From Erysipelotrichia bacterium (GTDB lineage Bacteria; Bacillota_I; Bacilli_A; Erysipelotrichales; Erysipelotrichaceae): 64,000 bases of DNA. This document shows, one piece after another, positions 53,167 to 63,620 of the stretch (positions within the stretch are counted from its first letter, which is position 1; each line of letters begins with the position of its first letter). Under the pieces are notes generated by a model. That model was not told the origin of the DNA. It did no database searches and saw only the letters and a program-made list of their open reading frames with translations. Position numbers and translations under genes: made by a program. The stretch lies in NCBI GenBank assembly GCA_012520255.1, contig JAAYOQ010000017.1:109914-173913 (forward strand). The letters run 5' to 3'.

Positions 53167-54444
53167 ATGAAAGCAGTATATGAATTAAAAGAAAATAATA
53201 GTGCAGAACTATTAGTCACAGTTAAAGGAGAAAGATGGCAAAAAGCACAAAAGAAAGCCTTTAATAAAATAAAGAGTGATTTAGAAATCCCAGGTTTTAG
53301 AAAAGGAAAAGCACCAGAAGCTAAAGTAAGACAAGTTGTCAGCGAACAGACAATCTGGTATGATGCAATAGATTTAATTGCTCAAGAGGCTTTAGAGTTT
53401 GGTTTAGAAGAATATAAAGATATCAGATTAGTAGATAGACCAGCATTAGATGTACAAGCAATGACTTCAGATGAAGTAACATTAAAATTTTTATTAACTG
53501 TTTATCCAGAAGTTAAACTTGGCGACTATAAAGCTGTTGAATATAAAGAATCTAGAGTAACCGTTACTAAAAAAATGGTTGAAGAAGAAATTGCCAGACT
53601 GCAACAAAATAATTCTTTTGAAGTTTTAAAAGAAGAAGGTGCAGTAGAAAATGGCGATATTGCAGTTATTGACTTTGAAGGTTTTATCGATGATGAACCA
53701 TTTGAAGGTGGAAAGGCAACAGAATATCCATTAGAAATTGGATCTGGTTCTTTCATCCCAGGTTTTGAAGAGCAGATTATAGGTATGAATATCGGAGAAG
53801 AAAAAGATATTGATGTTACTTTTCCGAAAGAATATGCTGCTGAAGTAGCTGGAAAACCTGCAGTATTCAAAGTCAAATTAGAAGGTATAAAAGTTAAACA
53901 GTTACCTGAATTAAATGATGATTTCGTTGAAGAATTAGAAATTGAAGGTGTTAAAACTGTTGAAGAACTAACAAAACATATCAGAAGTGATATTAGAGAA
54001 AGAAAACTGCAACAAGCGGAAGAAGAAGCAACAAATGCATTGTTAGATGGCATTTGTGAAACATGCGAAGTTGAAATACCAGAAGCAATGATTAATTCAG
54101 AAGTAGAAGATACTTACAATCAATATGCCCAAAGATTACAGGCTCAAGGGATTTCAATTGATATGTATTTCCAGATTACTGGAATGACTAAAGAGGATTT
54201 TAAATTAAATTTAAAAGAAGAAGCTGAAAAGAAAGTCAGAGTAAGACTAGCTTTAGAAGCTATTGGTAAAGATTTAGGCATTTCAGCAACTAAAGAAGAA
54301 TTAGAAGAAGAATATAAGACTATGTCTGAACAATATCAGATGGAAGTTGAACAAATTAAACAGTATATTCCTGCTGAATATTTAGCTGAAGATGTAAAAA
54401 TGAAAAAGACATTAGAAGCATTAAAAGGTAATAAAGCTGAATAA
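53167..54444 (+). CDS. tig: Trigger factor
   Basis: A 425-residue ribosome-bound chaperone and peptidyl-prolyl isomerase. The ribosome-binding signature is PGFRKGKAPEAKVRQ (about residue 41). The FKBP-type domain follows (VIDFEGFIDDEPFEGGKA, about 161), then a helical C-terminal chaperone region. AAAGGAG precedes the ATG. Unlike the common tig-clpX-lon order, clpX is absent and lon follows after 32 bp. It is under the CIRCE operator through the operon promoter. Confidence 0.96.
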   Translation: MKAVYELKENNSAELLVTVKGERWQKAQKKAFNKIKSDLEIPGFRKGKAPEAKVRQVVSEQTIWYDAIDLIAQEALEFGLEEYKDIRLVDRPALDVQAMTSDEVTLKFLLTVYPEVKLGDYKAVEYKESRVTVTKKMVEEEIARLQQNNSFEVLKEEGAVENGDIAVIDFEGFIDDEPFEGGKATEYPLEIGSGSFIPGFEEQIIGMNIGEEKDIDVTFPKEYAAEVAGKPAVFKVKLEGIKVKQLPELNDDFVEELEIEGVKTVEELTKHIRSDIRERKLQQAEEEATNALLDGICETCEVEIPEAMINSEVEDTYNQYAQRLQAQGISIDMYFQITGMTKEDFKLNLKEEAEKKVRVRLALEAIGKDLGISATKEELEEEYKTMSEQYQMEVEQIKQYIPAEYLAEDVKMKKTLEALKGNKAE

Positions 54445-54476
54445 TTGATAAACATTCCATCAGAAAGGAGTGTATT

Positions 54477-56804
54477 ATGAGTATTTATGCCGATATCTAT
54501 CAAAATGTAGATTATCCTGTAATATGTACTAGAGGTGTTATTATATTTCCAAATCAGGAAGTGATAATTGATGTTGGAAGAGAAATAAGTGTCAAAGCTT
54601 TTAAAATGGCCCAAACAAATTCCGACTCTTTACTGTGGATTGTTTCTCAAAAAGATATGATGATTGATAATCCAACTACAGAAGACATGTTTAGATATGG
54701 AACGCTATGTCATATAGAAAATGTCAGAAGAGACAGAGGAACTTATAAAATTAAATTTAAAGGATTAGCTAGAGCTAGAGCCAACACAATTACTTTTAAT
54801 GGAAACGTATTTATAGCTAATATCAGTGTTGAAGATGATGTCAATTCTGATGCCCAACAACAACTGGTGTTAATCCAGAAAGTAATGAGTGAATTTGAAA
54901 AATTTGCTTCAAATATAAAATCTTTGCCAAAAGAAATGATGGCTCAGTTTGCTTCGGGGATACCAGCATCAGCTGTTGCTGATCAATTTGGTCAGTATTT
55001 GCCGATGTCTTTATCATCAAGACAGGAAATACTGGAAGCAATTGATGTCAATGAAAGATTGTTATTAGTTCTGAAGCAGTTTGAATACAATAAACAGATA
55101 AAAGAGATTGATGACAAAATATCAGAAAAAATTAAAGAATCTATTGATGAAAATCAAAGAGAATATTATCTGAGAGAAAGACTTAAAGCTATCAGAGAAG
55201 AATTAGGTGAAGGTATAGGTTCAGGTTCTGATTCAGATTCATTGCTTGATTATTTCAATAACAATCCTTATCCACAAAATATAAAAGATAAGGCAGCAGA
55301 AGAAATTGCCCGTTATGAAATGATGCCAGCGATTTCATCAGAAGCAAGTGTCATCAGAAACTATTTAGATTGGCTGCAAAAGGTTCCATATTGGCAAGAA
55401 AGTGAAGACAATACTGATATAAATGATATTGCCAGAATTTTAGATGAAGACCATTATGGTATCAAAAAAGTTAAAGAGAGAATTTTAGAGTATATTGCGG
55501 TTAAAAATATGACTGGTAATTTAAAGGCTCCAATTTTATGTTTGTATGGGCCTCCTGGAGTTGGAAAAACATCTCTTGGTAAATCTATAGCTCGAGCATT
55601 AAACAGAAAATTTGTAAAAATGTCATTGGGTGGTGTCAGAGATGAAGCTGAAATCAGAGGCCATAGAAGAACATATCTTGGCTCTATGCCAGGAAGAATC
55701 ATTCAGGGAATGAAAAGAGCAGGTACAATCAACCCGGTATTTCTAATCGATGAACTGGATAAAATGGGAATGGATTACAAAGGTGATCCATCAAGTGCAA
55801 TGCTTGAGGTTTTAGACCCTGAACAGAACACGATGTTTTCTGATAACTATTTAGAAGAACCATATGATTTAAGTAAAGTAATGTTTATTGCTACGGCTAA
55901 TAATATTTCTACAATTCCTGCAGCACTAAGGGATAGATTAGAGATAATTGAAATGCCTTCTTATACTGAAGATGAGAAATATCATATTGCTAAAAATCAC
56001 CTGATACCTAAACAGATGAATGCCAACAGTTTAACTAAAACGATGTTTAAACTGGGTAAAGATGAAATACTGTATCTGATTAGATTCTATACAAGAGAAG
56101 CAGGAGTCAGACAATTAGAAAGAAACATTGCTTCATTGTGTAGAAAAACAGTTTTATCAATTTCAAAAGGTGAAAGAAAATCAGTAAAAATTTCTAAGAA
56201 AATCATTAATAAATGGTTAGGGAAAGAAATATATGATTTTGGCAAAAAAGAAGCAAAATCACAAGTTGGTATTGCAACAGGTTTAGCTTATACTCAATTT
56301 GGAGGCGATATTCTTCCAATTGAAGTCACTTCATATCATGGTAAAGGAAATTTAGTTGTTACCGGTAACTTGGGTGATGTAATGAAAGAAAGTGCTACAA
56401 TTGCTTATGGTTATGTCAAGGCTAATGCCGATAAACTGGGTATTGAAAAAGATTTCTTTGAAAAGAATGATATGCAAATTCACGTTCCAGAAGGTGCAGT
56501 GCCAAAAGATGGTCCTTCAGCGGGTATTACACTGACAACAGCTATTATTTCCTCACTAACAAATAAACCTGTCAGCAACGATGTTGCTATGACTGGTGAA
56601 ATGACACTAAGAGGTAATGTCTTACCAATTGGTGGCTTAAGAGAAAAGACAATGGCTGCCTACAGAAGTAATATCAGCAATATTATTCTTCCAGAAAATA
56701 ACTTAAAGGATTTAGATGAAATTGATGACATTGTTAAAGAAAAGATTAATTTTATCCCGGTTAAAACTATGGAAGATGTACTAAAACATACTATTAATGC
56801 CTAG
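54477..56804 (+). CDS. lon: ATP-dependent protease La (Lon)
   Basis: A 775-residue Lon. The N-terminal LAN domain begins [20 protein letters not shown], Walker A is [15 protein letters not shown] (about residue 352), Walker B is [11 protein letters not shown] and the catalytic Ser is in [13 protein letters not shown] (about 679), with the Lys about 43 residues later. It degrades damaged and regulatory proteins. GAAAGGAG lies 9 bp before the ATG. CIRCE control of lon is known from mycoplasmas. Confidence 0.97.
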   Translation: MSIYADIYQNVDYPVICTRGVIIFPNQEVIIDVGREISVKAFKMAQTNSDSLLWIVSQKDMMIDNPTTEDMFRYGTLCHIENVRRDRGTYKIKFKGLARARANTITFNGNVFIANISVEDDVNSDAQQQLVLIQKVMSEFEKFASNIKSLPKEMMAQFASGIPASAVADQFGQYLPMSLSSRQEILEAIDVNERLLLVLKQFEYNKQIKEIDDKISEKIKESIDENQREYYLRERLKAIREELGEGIGSGSDSDSLLDYFNNNPYPQNIKDKAAEEIARYEMMPAISSEASVIRNYLDWLQKVPYWQESEDNTDINDIARILDEDHYGIKKVKERILEYIAVKNMTGNLKAPILCLYGPPGVGKTSLGKSIARALNRKFVKMSLGGVRDEAEIRGHRRTYLGSMPGRIIQGMKRAGTINPVFLIDELDKMGMDYKGDPSSAMLEVLDPEQNTMFSDNYLEEPYDLSKVMFIATANNISTIPAALRDRLEIIEMPSYTEDEKYHIAKNHLIPKQMNANSLTKTMFKLGKDEILYLIRFYTREAGVRQLERNIASLCRKTVLSISKGERKSVKISKKIINKWLGKEIYDFGKKEAKSQVGIATGLAYTQFGGDILPIEVTSYHGKGNLVVTGNLGDVMKESATIAYGYVKANADKLGIEKDFFEKNDMQIHVPEGAVPKDGPSAGITLTTAIISSLTNKPVSNDVAMTGEMTLRGNVLPIGGLREKTMAAYRSNISNIILPENNLKDLDEIDDIVKEKINFIPVKTMEDVLKHTINA

Positions 56805-56836
56805 AACAAGAGTTTAATCTTGTTCTTTCTTTTTGG
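56803..56836 (+). terminator. Terminator after lon
   Basis: AGAACAAG (56803-56810) pairs with CTTGTTCT (56819-56826), followed by a T-rich run. The stem starts in the stop codon. Confidence 0.8.
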
Positions 56837-56924
56837 CTTTAACTGAAAAATTGATTAAAGTCACATAATTGTAAGGTAAAAATGATAGTTTAAATACCTT
56901 ATGTCGTAAAAAAAATATTTGATA

Positions 56925-56933
56925 TGTTATAAT
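56925..56933 (+). promoter_or_regulatory. Extended -10 promoter
   Basis: TGT-TATAAT (-10 at 56928-56933) lies 43 bp before the ATG at 56977. Upstream, TAAGGTA (56872-56878) and TACCTTA (56895-56901) form a 7-bp inverted repeat that could be an operator near the -35. Confidence 0.5.
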
Positions 56934-56976
56934 TTCAAATGAAAGAATAACATAAACAAAGATAGTAAGGAGTATT

Positions 56977-57225
56977 ATGTATAAAGATTTTACAGGAAAA
57001 AAAGTTACAATAGTCGTATCTTCAAGAGGTGATAATCTTTTAGAATATGTTGGAACTTTACAGAAAGAAAATGATAATTGTATTTTAATGTCAGATGTTA
57101 ATATCAGTTATCTGATGCTTAATTTTCAAAAAGGTTTTTTTGGGAACAATATAAACCAATATAAAGAAAATTTAAGTCAGGTTCTGATTAATAAAAAGTA
57201 TATTATTTCATGTAATAAAGATTAA
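56977..57225 (+). CDS. Small protein, possibly Sm-like fold
   Basis: An 82-residue protein. AAGGAG lies 6 bp before the ATG, and its own promoter is present. No family is recognised. The first 45 residues, with GKKVTIVVSSRG, LEYVGTLQKENDNCILMSD, follow the strand-turn-strand pattern of small Sm/Hfq-like beta barrels (xGxL...D...ILL). That is pattern-based inference only. The second half is Lys/Asn-rich with a hydrophobic FQKGFFG turn. It stands alone between lon and the CPBP protease. Confidence 0.5.
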   Translation: MYKDFTGKKVTIVVSSRGDNLLEYVGTLQKENDNCILMSDVNISYLMLNFQKGFFGNNINQYKENLSQVLINKKYIISCNKD

Positions 57226-57277
57226 AAAAAGGTTTTTGATTAGTTTGAAAACAACAGGCTGAAATAATTGGCTGTTT

Positions 57278-57363
57278 GAGGCTATTTTAGCCTCTTTAGC
57301 GATTATTTGACTGATTTTTATATAATAACCTTGCTTTTATGTAAGGCTTTTTTAAAGCCTTAA
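57278..57363. terminator. Hairpin cluster between convergent genes
   Basis: GAGGCTA (57278-57284) pairs with TAGCCTC (57288-57294). Further on, AAGGCTTT pairs with AAAGCCTT (about 57344-57362) around a T-rich loop. The first hairpin ends with TTTAGCG rather than a clean T-tract. Together they probably terminate transcription from both sides. Confidence 0.5.
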
Positions 57364-57376
57364 AATGACTTAATAT

Positions 57377-58036
57377 CTAAAATAACAATATTATACCAAC
57401 AGTATTAATCGACAAATTTGCAAACATATGGAAAAACCAACTTGCAAAAAGTGAATCAAACCTTTCATTAAGGTAGTTGAATATTAAACCAGCAACAAAT
57501 AGAGATACAATCAATAGTAAATAAAGTATAATATTGAACCATCCAATCATCATACTGCAGTGATAAAGGGCAAAAATCAGACTGGAGAAGATATAAGCTC
57601 TTTTTCTACTGACGATAGTTTTTAGATGTAAAAAGCAATATCCACGAAAGAAAAATTCTTCTAAGAAGGAATTGAATAAAGAAATATATATTGATACAAA
57701 GATAAAGTTATCTTTACTAACTTTAACAGAAGACAGGAGTGATTCCTTAACATGAGAAAAATCAAAAACATTTCTAAAAATGAAAAAGGCTGCAAGTATT
57801 AAAATATAAACACCCAAAGCCAGAGGAAATATTTTTTTCAGTGAGGAAAGATTAAAATTAATATTATCCAGAATATTATGTTTATAGACAAAAGAATATA
57901 AAAAAACTGTTCCGCAAAATAAAAAAATCTTTATTATACTTCTAATAAGATAACCTGGTTGAACAATTGTATCAATATAGCTCATCGAGATGACTGAAAT
58001 GATAACTGATAAATAGATAAAGTGGTCTTTTTTCAT
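57377..58036 (-). CDS. CPBP family intramembrane metalloprotease
   Basis: A 219-residue membrane protein with about seven hydrophobic segments. The CPBP/Abi signature is present: EEFFFRG (about residue 125; EExxxR), FALYHCSMMIG (His near 158) and SWFFHMFANLSIN (His and Asn near 204). Members cleave prenylated or membrane peptides or confer bacteriocin immunity. The role here is unknown. It has its own extended -10 (TGG-TAAAAT) on the minus strand, and AAAGG before the ATG. Confidence 0.82.
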   Translation of the reverse strand: MKKDHFIYLSVIISVISMSYIDTIVQPGYLIRSIIKIFLFCGTVFLYSFVYKHNILDNINFNLSSLKKIFPLALGVYILILAAFFIFRNVFDFSHVKESLLSSVKVSKDNFIFVSIYISLFNSFLEEFFFRGYCFLHLKTIVSRKRAYIFSSLIFALYHCSMMIGWFNIILYLLLIVSLFVAGLIFNYLNERFDSLFASWFFHMFANLSINTVGIILLF

Positions 58037-58099
58037 AAATATAGCCTTTCTTATGTAATTTTACCATATTCTTGATTTTATTCTATCTTTCTTTTATAA

Positions 58100-58305
58100 T
58101 GTAAACTAGCGAAGAAGAGTAGGAGTAATTTGTATTACTGTTAAAAGAGAGTGCTTGTATGGTGGAAAAGTATAAAGTAAACAGATGAAGGTCGACTTGG
58201 AGCTGAATTGATGAAATAAAGTAGTTAATTCCGTATTGCTGCGTTAAAGTATTTGAGAAGTAAATAAGGTGGTACCACGTTAAGCGTCCTTTGTTGACGC
58301 TTTTT
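58100..58305 (+). promoter_or_regulatory. T-box leader of valS (tRNA-Val, specifier GUC)
   Basis: The conserved T-box AAGGTGGTACCACG (about 58267-58280) is followed by a terminator stem, AAGCGTC (58282-58288) with GACGCTT (58296-58302), and a T-run. Upstream, AGTA near 58117, GGTGGAAAAG near 58161 and GTC at 58191-58193 fit the stem I layout, with GUC as the valine specifier codon. Uncharged tRNA-Val would pair with the specifier and the T-box and allow read-through into valS. Confidence 0.9.
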
Positions 58306-58323
58306 ATTTTAGGAGGATTTTGT

Positions 58324-60927
58324 ATGTTAGAAAATAAATATGACCACATAAAAGTAGAGAAAGATCTTTATGAAGAATGGTTGAAACAAGAATATTATAC
58401 TGCTGGAGATTTAAGTAAAAAACCTTATTGTGTTGTTATTCCTCCACCAAATGTGACAGGAAAATTACACTTAGGACATTCCTGGGACAACACTTTGCAG
58501 GATATAATTACCAGGTATAAAAGAATGTGTGGTTTTGATACTTTATATTTATCAGGAATGGATCATGCTGGTATTGCAACCCAGGCAAAAGTAGATGAAA
58601 GATTAAAAAAACAGGGGATTTCCCGTTATGATATAGGAAGAGAAAAATTTCTGGAAAAAGCATGGGACTGGAAAGAAGAATATGCCGGTCACATTCGAAA
58701 CCAATGGGCTTCTATGGGTCTGGGCCTGGATTATTCAAGAGAAAGATTTACTTTAGATGAAGGTTTAAGTAGAGCCGTAAGAAAATCTTTTGTGACTTTA
58801 TATAAAGAGGGACTGATTTATCAGGGAGAAAGAATTATTAACTGGGATCCTCAGGCATTAACTGCTTTAAGTAATATTGAAGTTATTTATAAACCTACTA
58901 AAGCATATATGTATCATTTTTATTATGAAATTGTGGAAACAGGTCAGAAAATTGCGATTGCTACAACCAGACCGGAAACAATGTTTGGCGATGTTTGTGT
59001 TGTTGTTCATCCTGATGATGAAAGATATAAAAATATTGTTGGAATGCATGCTATAAATCCAGCCAATAAAGAACCTTTACCAATTATAACTGATGATTAT
59101 ATTGATATGGAATTTGGAACAGGTGTTATGAAATGTACACCAGCTCATGATCCAAATGACTTTATTATTGGTGAAAAATATGGTTTTGATAAACCTGTCT
59201 GTATTAATCCGGATGCGACAATGAATCATCTGGCAAAAGAATATGATGGTCTAGACAGATATGAATGTCGTAAAAAATTAGTCGAAAGAATCACATCCGA
59301 AAAAAATCTGGTAAAAATTGAAGAAATTGAACATAATGTCGGCTATTCAGAAAGAACGGATGTCATCGTTGAACCTTATCTTTCAAAACAGTGGTTTGTT
59401 AAAATGAAACCTCTAGCGCAAGAGGTATTAAAATATCAGGATGATGAGAAAACAAAAATTAAATTTTATCCGGAAAGATTTGAAAAAACTTTTATTCAAT
59501 GGTTAGAAAATATTGAAGATTGGTGTATTTCCAGACAATTATGGTGGGGACATCGTATTCCAGTCTGGTATCATAAAGAAACAGGTGAAATATTTTGTGA
59601 GATGCAGGACCCTGAAGATAAAGAAAATTATCTTCAGGACGAAGATGTCTTAGATACGTGGTTTTCAAGTGCTCTTTGGCCATTTTCAACATTGGGATGG
59701 CCAGAAGATACAGAGGATTTAAAGCGTTTCTATCCGACTGACTGTCTGGTAACCGGATATGATATTATCTTCTTCTGGGTAGCTAGAATGGCTTTTATGG
59801 CCCGCTATCTTACCCAAGACAGACCATTTAAAGATGTTTTGATTCATGGTTTAATCAGAGATGAATTGGGCAGAAAAATGTCAAAATCACTTGGTAACGG
59901 TGTTGATCCTGAAGATGTTAAAGTAAAGTATGGAAGTGATGCTTTAAGGTTTTTCTTGACCACCAATTCTACACCTGGAGCTGATTTAAGATATTCAGAT
60001 ACCAAGGTTGAAGCAAGCTGGAACTTTATTAATAAAATATGGAATGCCAGCAAATTTGTGTTAATGAATATTGAAAATATGACATTAGAAGACATTCGTT
60101 TGTCAAACTTAAATAATATTGACAAATGGATGATAGATAAATTGAATAAAACAATTGATTCAGTTAACAGAAATATGGAAAAATATGAATTTGCTCAGGT
60201 CGGCAATGAACTTTATAATTTTATCTGGAATGATTTTTGCAACTGGTATATTGAATTTTCAAAATCGACATTAAATTCAGAAGATTCAGTAGTGGTAAAG
60301 GCTACAAAGTCAACTCTTCTAATAGTTCTGATTGATATATTGAAGTTGTTGCATCCATTCATGCCATTTGTGACTGAAAGAATTTATCTGTCACTGCCAC
60401 ATAAATGTGATTCTATTTGTATTTCTTGTTGGCCGAAAGTCAGAGAAATAGATACATCTGCAAGTGAAGAAGTTGAAACGATGATTTCTATTATTACTGC
60501 TGTAAGAGCATTAAGAGTTAACTATGATGTCAAACCTTCTCTGGAGTTTGAAATAACTTTATATGATGATAATGATAATCTTATTAAAATTGATACTGAA
60601 ATTGCTAATATGTTACATAAATTGTGTAGAGTAAATTGGACAAATACTGAGGGAGAAGATTTAATAATTATTCCTTTGGAAGCAGGTAAAATGGCTGTTG
60701 ATGCTACCCAGATTGTAGACTATGAAGCTGAAAAAGAGAGATTGGAAAAAGAAAAAATAAGACTGGAAAATGAAATTAAACGTTCAAATAGAATGTTGGG
60801 TAATGAAAATTTTGTTAAAAAGGCTGCAAAAGAAAAAGTTCAAATGGAAAAAGAAAAACTGGAAAGTTATCGTTCACAATATGATATTATTGTCAAACAG
60901 CTGAAGCAAGTTTATACTAAATTATAA
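58324..60927 (+). CDS. valS: Valine-tRNA ligase
   Basis: An 867-residue class I synthetase. AGGAGGATTTTGT selects the ATG at 58324; a longer frame begins inside the T-box terminator and is rejected. HIGH motif PPPNVTGKLHLGH (residues about 39-51) and KMSKS motif GRKMSKSLGN (about 519) are present, with an editing domain near 200-350 and a C-terminal coiled coil rich in Glu and Lys. It charges tRNA-Val and is controlled by the T-box leader. Confidence 0.97.
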   Translation: MLENKYDHIKVEKDLYEEWLKQEYYTAGDLSKKPYCVVIPPPNVTGKLHLGHSWDNTLQDIITRYKRMCGFDTLYLSGMDHAGIATQAKVDERLKKQGISRYDIGREKFLEKAWDWKEEYAGHIRNQWASMGLGLDYSRERFTLDEGLSRAVRKSFVTLYKEGLIYQGERIINWDPQALTALSNIEVIYKPTKAYMYHFYYEIVETGQKIAIATTRPETMFGDVCVVVHPDDERYKNIVGMHAINPANKEPLPIITDDYIDMEFGTGVMKCTPAHDPNDFIIGEKYGFDKPVCINPDATMNHLAKEYDGLDRYECRKKLVERITSEKNLVKIEEIEHNVGYSERTDVIVEPYLSKQWFVKMKPLAQEVLKYQDDEKTKIKFYPERFEKTFIQWLENIEDWCISRQLWWGHRIPVWYHKETGEIFCEMQDPEDKENYLQDEDVLDTWFSSALWPFSTLGWPEDTEDLKRFYPTDCLVTGYDIIFFWVARMAFMARYLTQDRPFKDVLIHGLIRDELGRKMSKSLGNGVDPEDVKVKYGSDALRFFLTTNSTPGADLRYSDTKVEASWNFINKIWNASKFVLMNIENMTLEDIRLSNLNNIDKWMIDKLNKTIDSVNRNMEKYEFAQVGNELYNFIWNDFCNWYIEFSKSTLNSEDSVVVKATKSTLLIVLIDILKLLHPFMPFVTERIYLSLPHKCDSICISCWPKVREIDTSASEEVETMISIITAVRALRVNYDVKPSLEFEITLYDDNDNLIKIDTEIANMLHKLCRVNWTNTEGEDLIIIPLEAGKMAVDATQIVDYEAEKERLEKEKIRLENEIKRSNRMLGNENFVKKAAKEKVQMEKEKLESYRSQYDIIVKQLKQVYTKL

Positions 60928-60945
60928 GATTGAAGCAGGTATAGT

Positions 60946-63342
60946 ATGAAAAAAATAATTAAATTGTTGTTTGTTTTAATAATGATTGCCACAATTACTT
61001 TTTTTAGTGTTAAACATATAGGAACCAGATATATTACATCAGGTAAGTTTGAATATAAAATTAATGAAGATGGAACAGCAACCTTAATCAAATATAACAA
61101 ACTTTATGAGTCAGAATGTATTACCATACCTTTTTCAATTGATGGCTATACAGTAACTGTAATAGCTTCTAATGCGGTAGATTGTAGCAACAGTGAGGAG
61201 ATTATAATTGCTGATTCTATAACGACAATAAAAAAGAATGCCTTTAAAAATTGTCAACGAGTTAATAAAATAAGTATTCCTTCTCATTTAATTGATTCGG
61301 AAGGTTTTTCCAATTTAATAAACATAAGTGTTTTAATTATTACCTCTGGTCAAAATGGTTTTATGGTTGATTTCAATACCAATGAGGAAAGAATCTGGAA
61401 TAATAGTAGTGATTCAATATTTAAACTGGTTATCAGTGATGATGTTAAATATTTATCCAATAATGCTTTTAGAGATTTGAAGCATCTGGAAATAATTGAG
61501 TTTTCAGAAACAGTTGAATCAATTGGAGAATATTGTTTTTATAATGACTGTAATCTGAAATCTTTTGTTTTGCCTCTATCGTTAAAAGCCATCAAAAAAC
61601 ATGCTTTTGATATGGAAAAAACTGAAGAAATTGAAACAATTGTTTTAATTCCTCAATCAGTCACCTATTTGGAAGAATGCTGTCTTAGTAAAAATTATAA
61701 GTATATTGTTTATGAAAACAGTGAAGCAGCTAAGTACATCAAGAAAAATGATTTGACTTATACTTTAATTGATTTAAACTTTGCTGAAACTTCTACTTCG
61801 ATAAAAGTTGGCGAAACAATGCAACTGAAGGTAGTCGACAGCAACATTTTATCTGATGAAATTAAATACTATAGTTCAAATCCGAAAATAGCGACAATTT
61901 CGCAGGAAGGCCTGCTTACTGCAAATAGTATCGGGGCTGTAAAAATTACTGTCAGAACAAACAGTGGTGAAAACAGTGTAATTTTTGATGTTACAGTCAG
62001 TGATGAAAATGCTTCAGAAATCAGATATTTAATATTAGATTTAGATGATAATGTTGTACTGTCGCCAAATGATCATGACTGTTTTATTGGTTCAAATGAA
62101 GAATTCACATATACATCCAGTGATGAAAACATTGTTCTGGTTGATGAATCAGGTAATTTAGAAATCTTGGAAGCTGGAACTGTCAGCATTACTATTTCCA
62201 GTGGTGGAACAAATGTCATTTATTATATGAGTATCGCAAAAATGATAAAAAATATAAAAATTAATCAAACTGTTATTAATTTAAAAAAAGGAAATACATT
62301 TGAATTGAATGTTTCAGTATATCCAGCTGATGCTGCTAACAAAACCTTAACCTATTATTCAAGCAATCCTGAAATTGCTCAGGTTACAAATGAAGGGAAG
62401 ATTATTGCCAATAAAAACGGGACAGCTATTATTACCGTAAAAACTAATGATGGTTCTGATATAACCAAAAAAGTTGCTGTTAATGTCAGCAGAACTAAAG
62501 TATCTTGTCAGTTCTATAAATTGGGCTTGATGGTAAACAAAAAATTCCGATTAAGATGCAGTGTTAATGACAATTCGACCTTGCTTTATTATTCTTCTGA
62601 TGAAAAAATAGCTACTGTAGACAATTCGGGAGTAATATATCCAAAGAAAAGTGGAACCTGTTATATTACAATTTCTAATGAAAACTATACATCCGCAATA
62701 ACAGTACCTGTTAAAGTTTACAATGCGTTCAGTTATGGTTTGGATTTATCAGAATGGAATGGCAGATATATGACTGCCGACAACTTCCAGATGATGAAAA
62801 ATGATGGTATTGATTTTGTATTATTAAGGGCTGCTTACAGTAATGATTATAAAGATCCTATTTTTGAAAGGAACTATAATGCTGCTAAAGAGGCTGGTCT
62901 TGATGTAGGTGCCTATCATTATATCATTTCAACAACTGTTGAAGATGCTATAAAAGAAGCTAAGTGGATGTTGGAATGTATTGAAGGCAAAAAATTTGAA
63001 TATCCTATCATAGTGGATGTTGAAACAGGTTCACATAAATATTTAGACAGCTATACCTTTAATGCTTTGGTTAATGCCTACTGTGATGTATTAAAAGAAG
63101 CAGGGTATTATCCTGCTGTATACAGTTATTCTTCGATGATGAGAAAATATAATTTTAAATATGATGTTTGGGTAGCCCACTGGGACACTACCACTCCTTA
63201 TGTTTATAATGACAATTACACGATGTGGCAATTTACCTCAAAAGGAAAAGTTGAAGGAGTAACAAGCACGAATGTGGATATTAATATTTGTTTTGTAGAT
63301 TATCCTTCAATTATAAAAGATGCACATTTAAATGGATATTGA
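60946..63342 (+). CDS. Secreted GH25 lysozyme with BspA-like LRR and Big_2 domains
   Basis: A 798-residue extracellular protein. An N-terminal signal or anchor segment (residues 3-22) is followed by BspA-type leucine-rich repeats at about 60-265 (ITTIKKNAFKNCQRVNKISI). Three or four Big_2-like Ig domains lie at about 280-590 (YYSSNPKIATISQEGLLTA and YYSSNPEIAQVTNEGKI are near copies). A GH25 domain lies at about 600-795, with the acids in GLDLSEWNG and IIVDVETG. GH25 cleaves the MurNAc-GlcNAc bond of peptidoglycan. It follows valS by 18 bp and may be read through from it. Confidence 0.88.
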   Translation: MKKIIKLLFVLIMIATITFFSVKHIGTRYITSGKFEYKINEDGTATLIKYNKLYESECITIPFSIDGYTVTVIASNAVDCSNSEEIIIADSITTIKKNAFKNCQRVNKISIPSHLIDSEGFSNLINISVLIITSGQNGFMVDFNTNEERIWNNSSDSIFKLVISDDVKYLSNNAFRDLKHLEIIEFSETVESIGEYCFYNDCNLKSFVLPLSLKAIKKHAFDMEKTEEIETIVLIPQSVTYLEECCLSKNYKYIVYENSEAAKYIKKNDLTYTLIDLNFAETSTSIKVGETMQLKVVDSNILSDEIKYYSSNPKIATISQEGLLTANSIGAVKITVRTNSGENSVIFDVTVSDENASEIRYLILDLDDNVVLSPNDHDCFIGSNEEFTYTSSDENIVLVDESGNLEILEAGTVSITISSGGTNVIYYMSIAKMIKNIKINQTVINLKKGNTFELNVSVYPADAANKTLTYYSSNPEIAQVTNEGKIIANKNGTAIITVKTNDGSDITKKVAVNVSRTKVSCQFYKLGLMVNKKFRLRCSVNDNSTLLYYSSDEKIATVDNSGVIYPKKSGTCYITISNENYTSAITVPVKVYNAFSYGLDLSEWNGRYMTADNFQMMKNDGIDFVLLRAAYSNDYKDPIFERNYNAAKEAGLDVGAYHYIISTTVEDAIKEAKWMLECIEGKKFEYPIIVDVETGSHKYLDSYTFNALVNAYCDVLKEAGYYPAVYSYSSMMRKYNFKYDVWVAHWDTTTPYVYNDNYTMWQFTSKGKVEGVTSTNVDINICFVDYPSIIKDAHLNGY

Positions 63343-63404
63343 ATGAATTTGTTGTATAATTAAGGTATAAGAAGTTGGTAATACAATGTTAGACAGGAGA
63401 AAAT

Positions 63405-63620
63405 ATGGCTATTTCAGTGAGAGTAACAAAAGAAGAAGAGAAATTATTTAGAGATTATGCAAAATTCCATGGTATTACTGTTTCTGATCTTATTAGAACT
63501 GCAGTAATTGAAAAGATAGAAAATGAAATCGATATTAAGGATTTTGATGAAAGCTTACAACTTTATCAGCAGAATAAAGAACTTTATAGTTTGAGTGATA
63601 TTATAAAAGGAAACAAATAA
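63405..63620 (+). CDS. RHH antitoxin (RelB/DUF6290-like)
   Basis: A 71-residue antitoxin. The ribbon-helix-helix region SVRVTKEEEKLFRDYAKFHG and then ITVSDLIRTAVIEKIE fill residues 4-43. The C-terminal tail (DFDESLQLYQQNKELYSLSD) would wrap the toxin. AGGAG precedes the ATG, and the toxin ATG directly follows its stop. Such pairs repress their own promoter; TTGTAT (63352) and ATACAA (63381) form a possible operator around the promoter's TATAAT at 63355. Confidence 0.85.
   Translation: MAISVRVTKEEEKLFRDYAKFHGITVSDLIRTAVIEKIENEIDIKDFDESLQLYQQNKELYSLSDIIKGNK

Noticed and set aside
53526..54053. A 175-codon minus-strand frame across trigger factor
   Set aside because: It is Ser/Phe/Ile-rich antisense of a clear tig gene, has no ribosome site and resembles no protein; it reflects the composition of the coding strand.
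58083..58349. A minus-strand frame across the T-box
   Set aside because: The DNA is a structured T-box leader on the plus strand, which explains the conservation.
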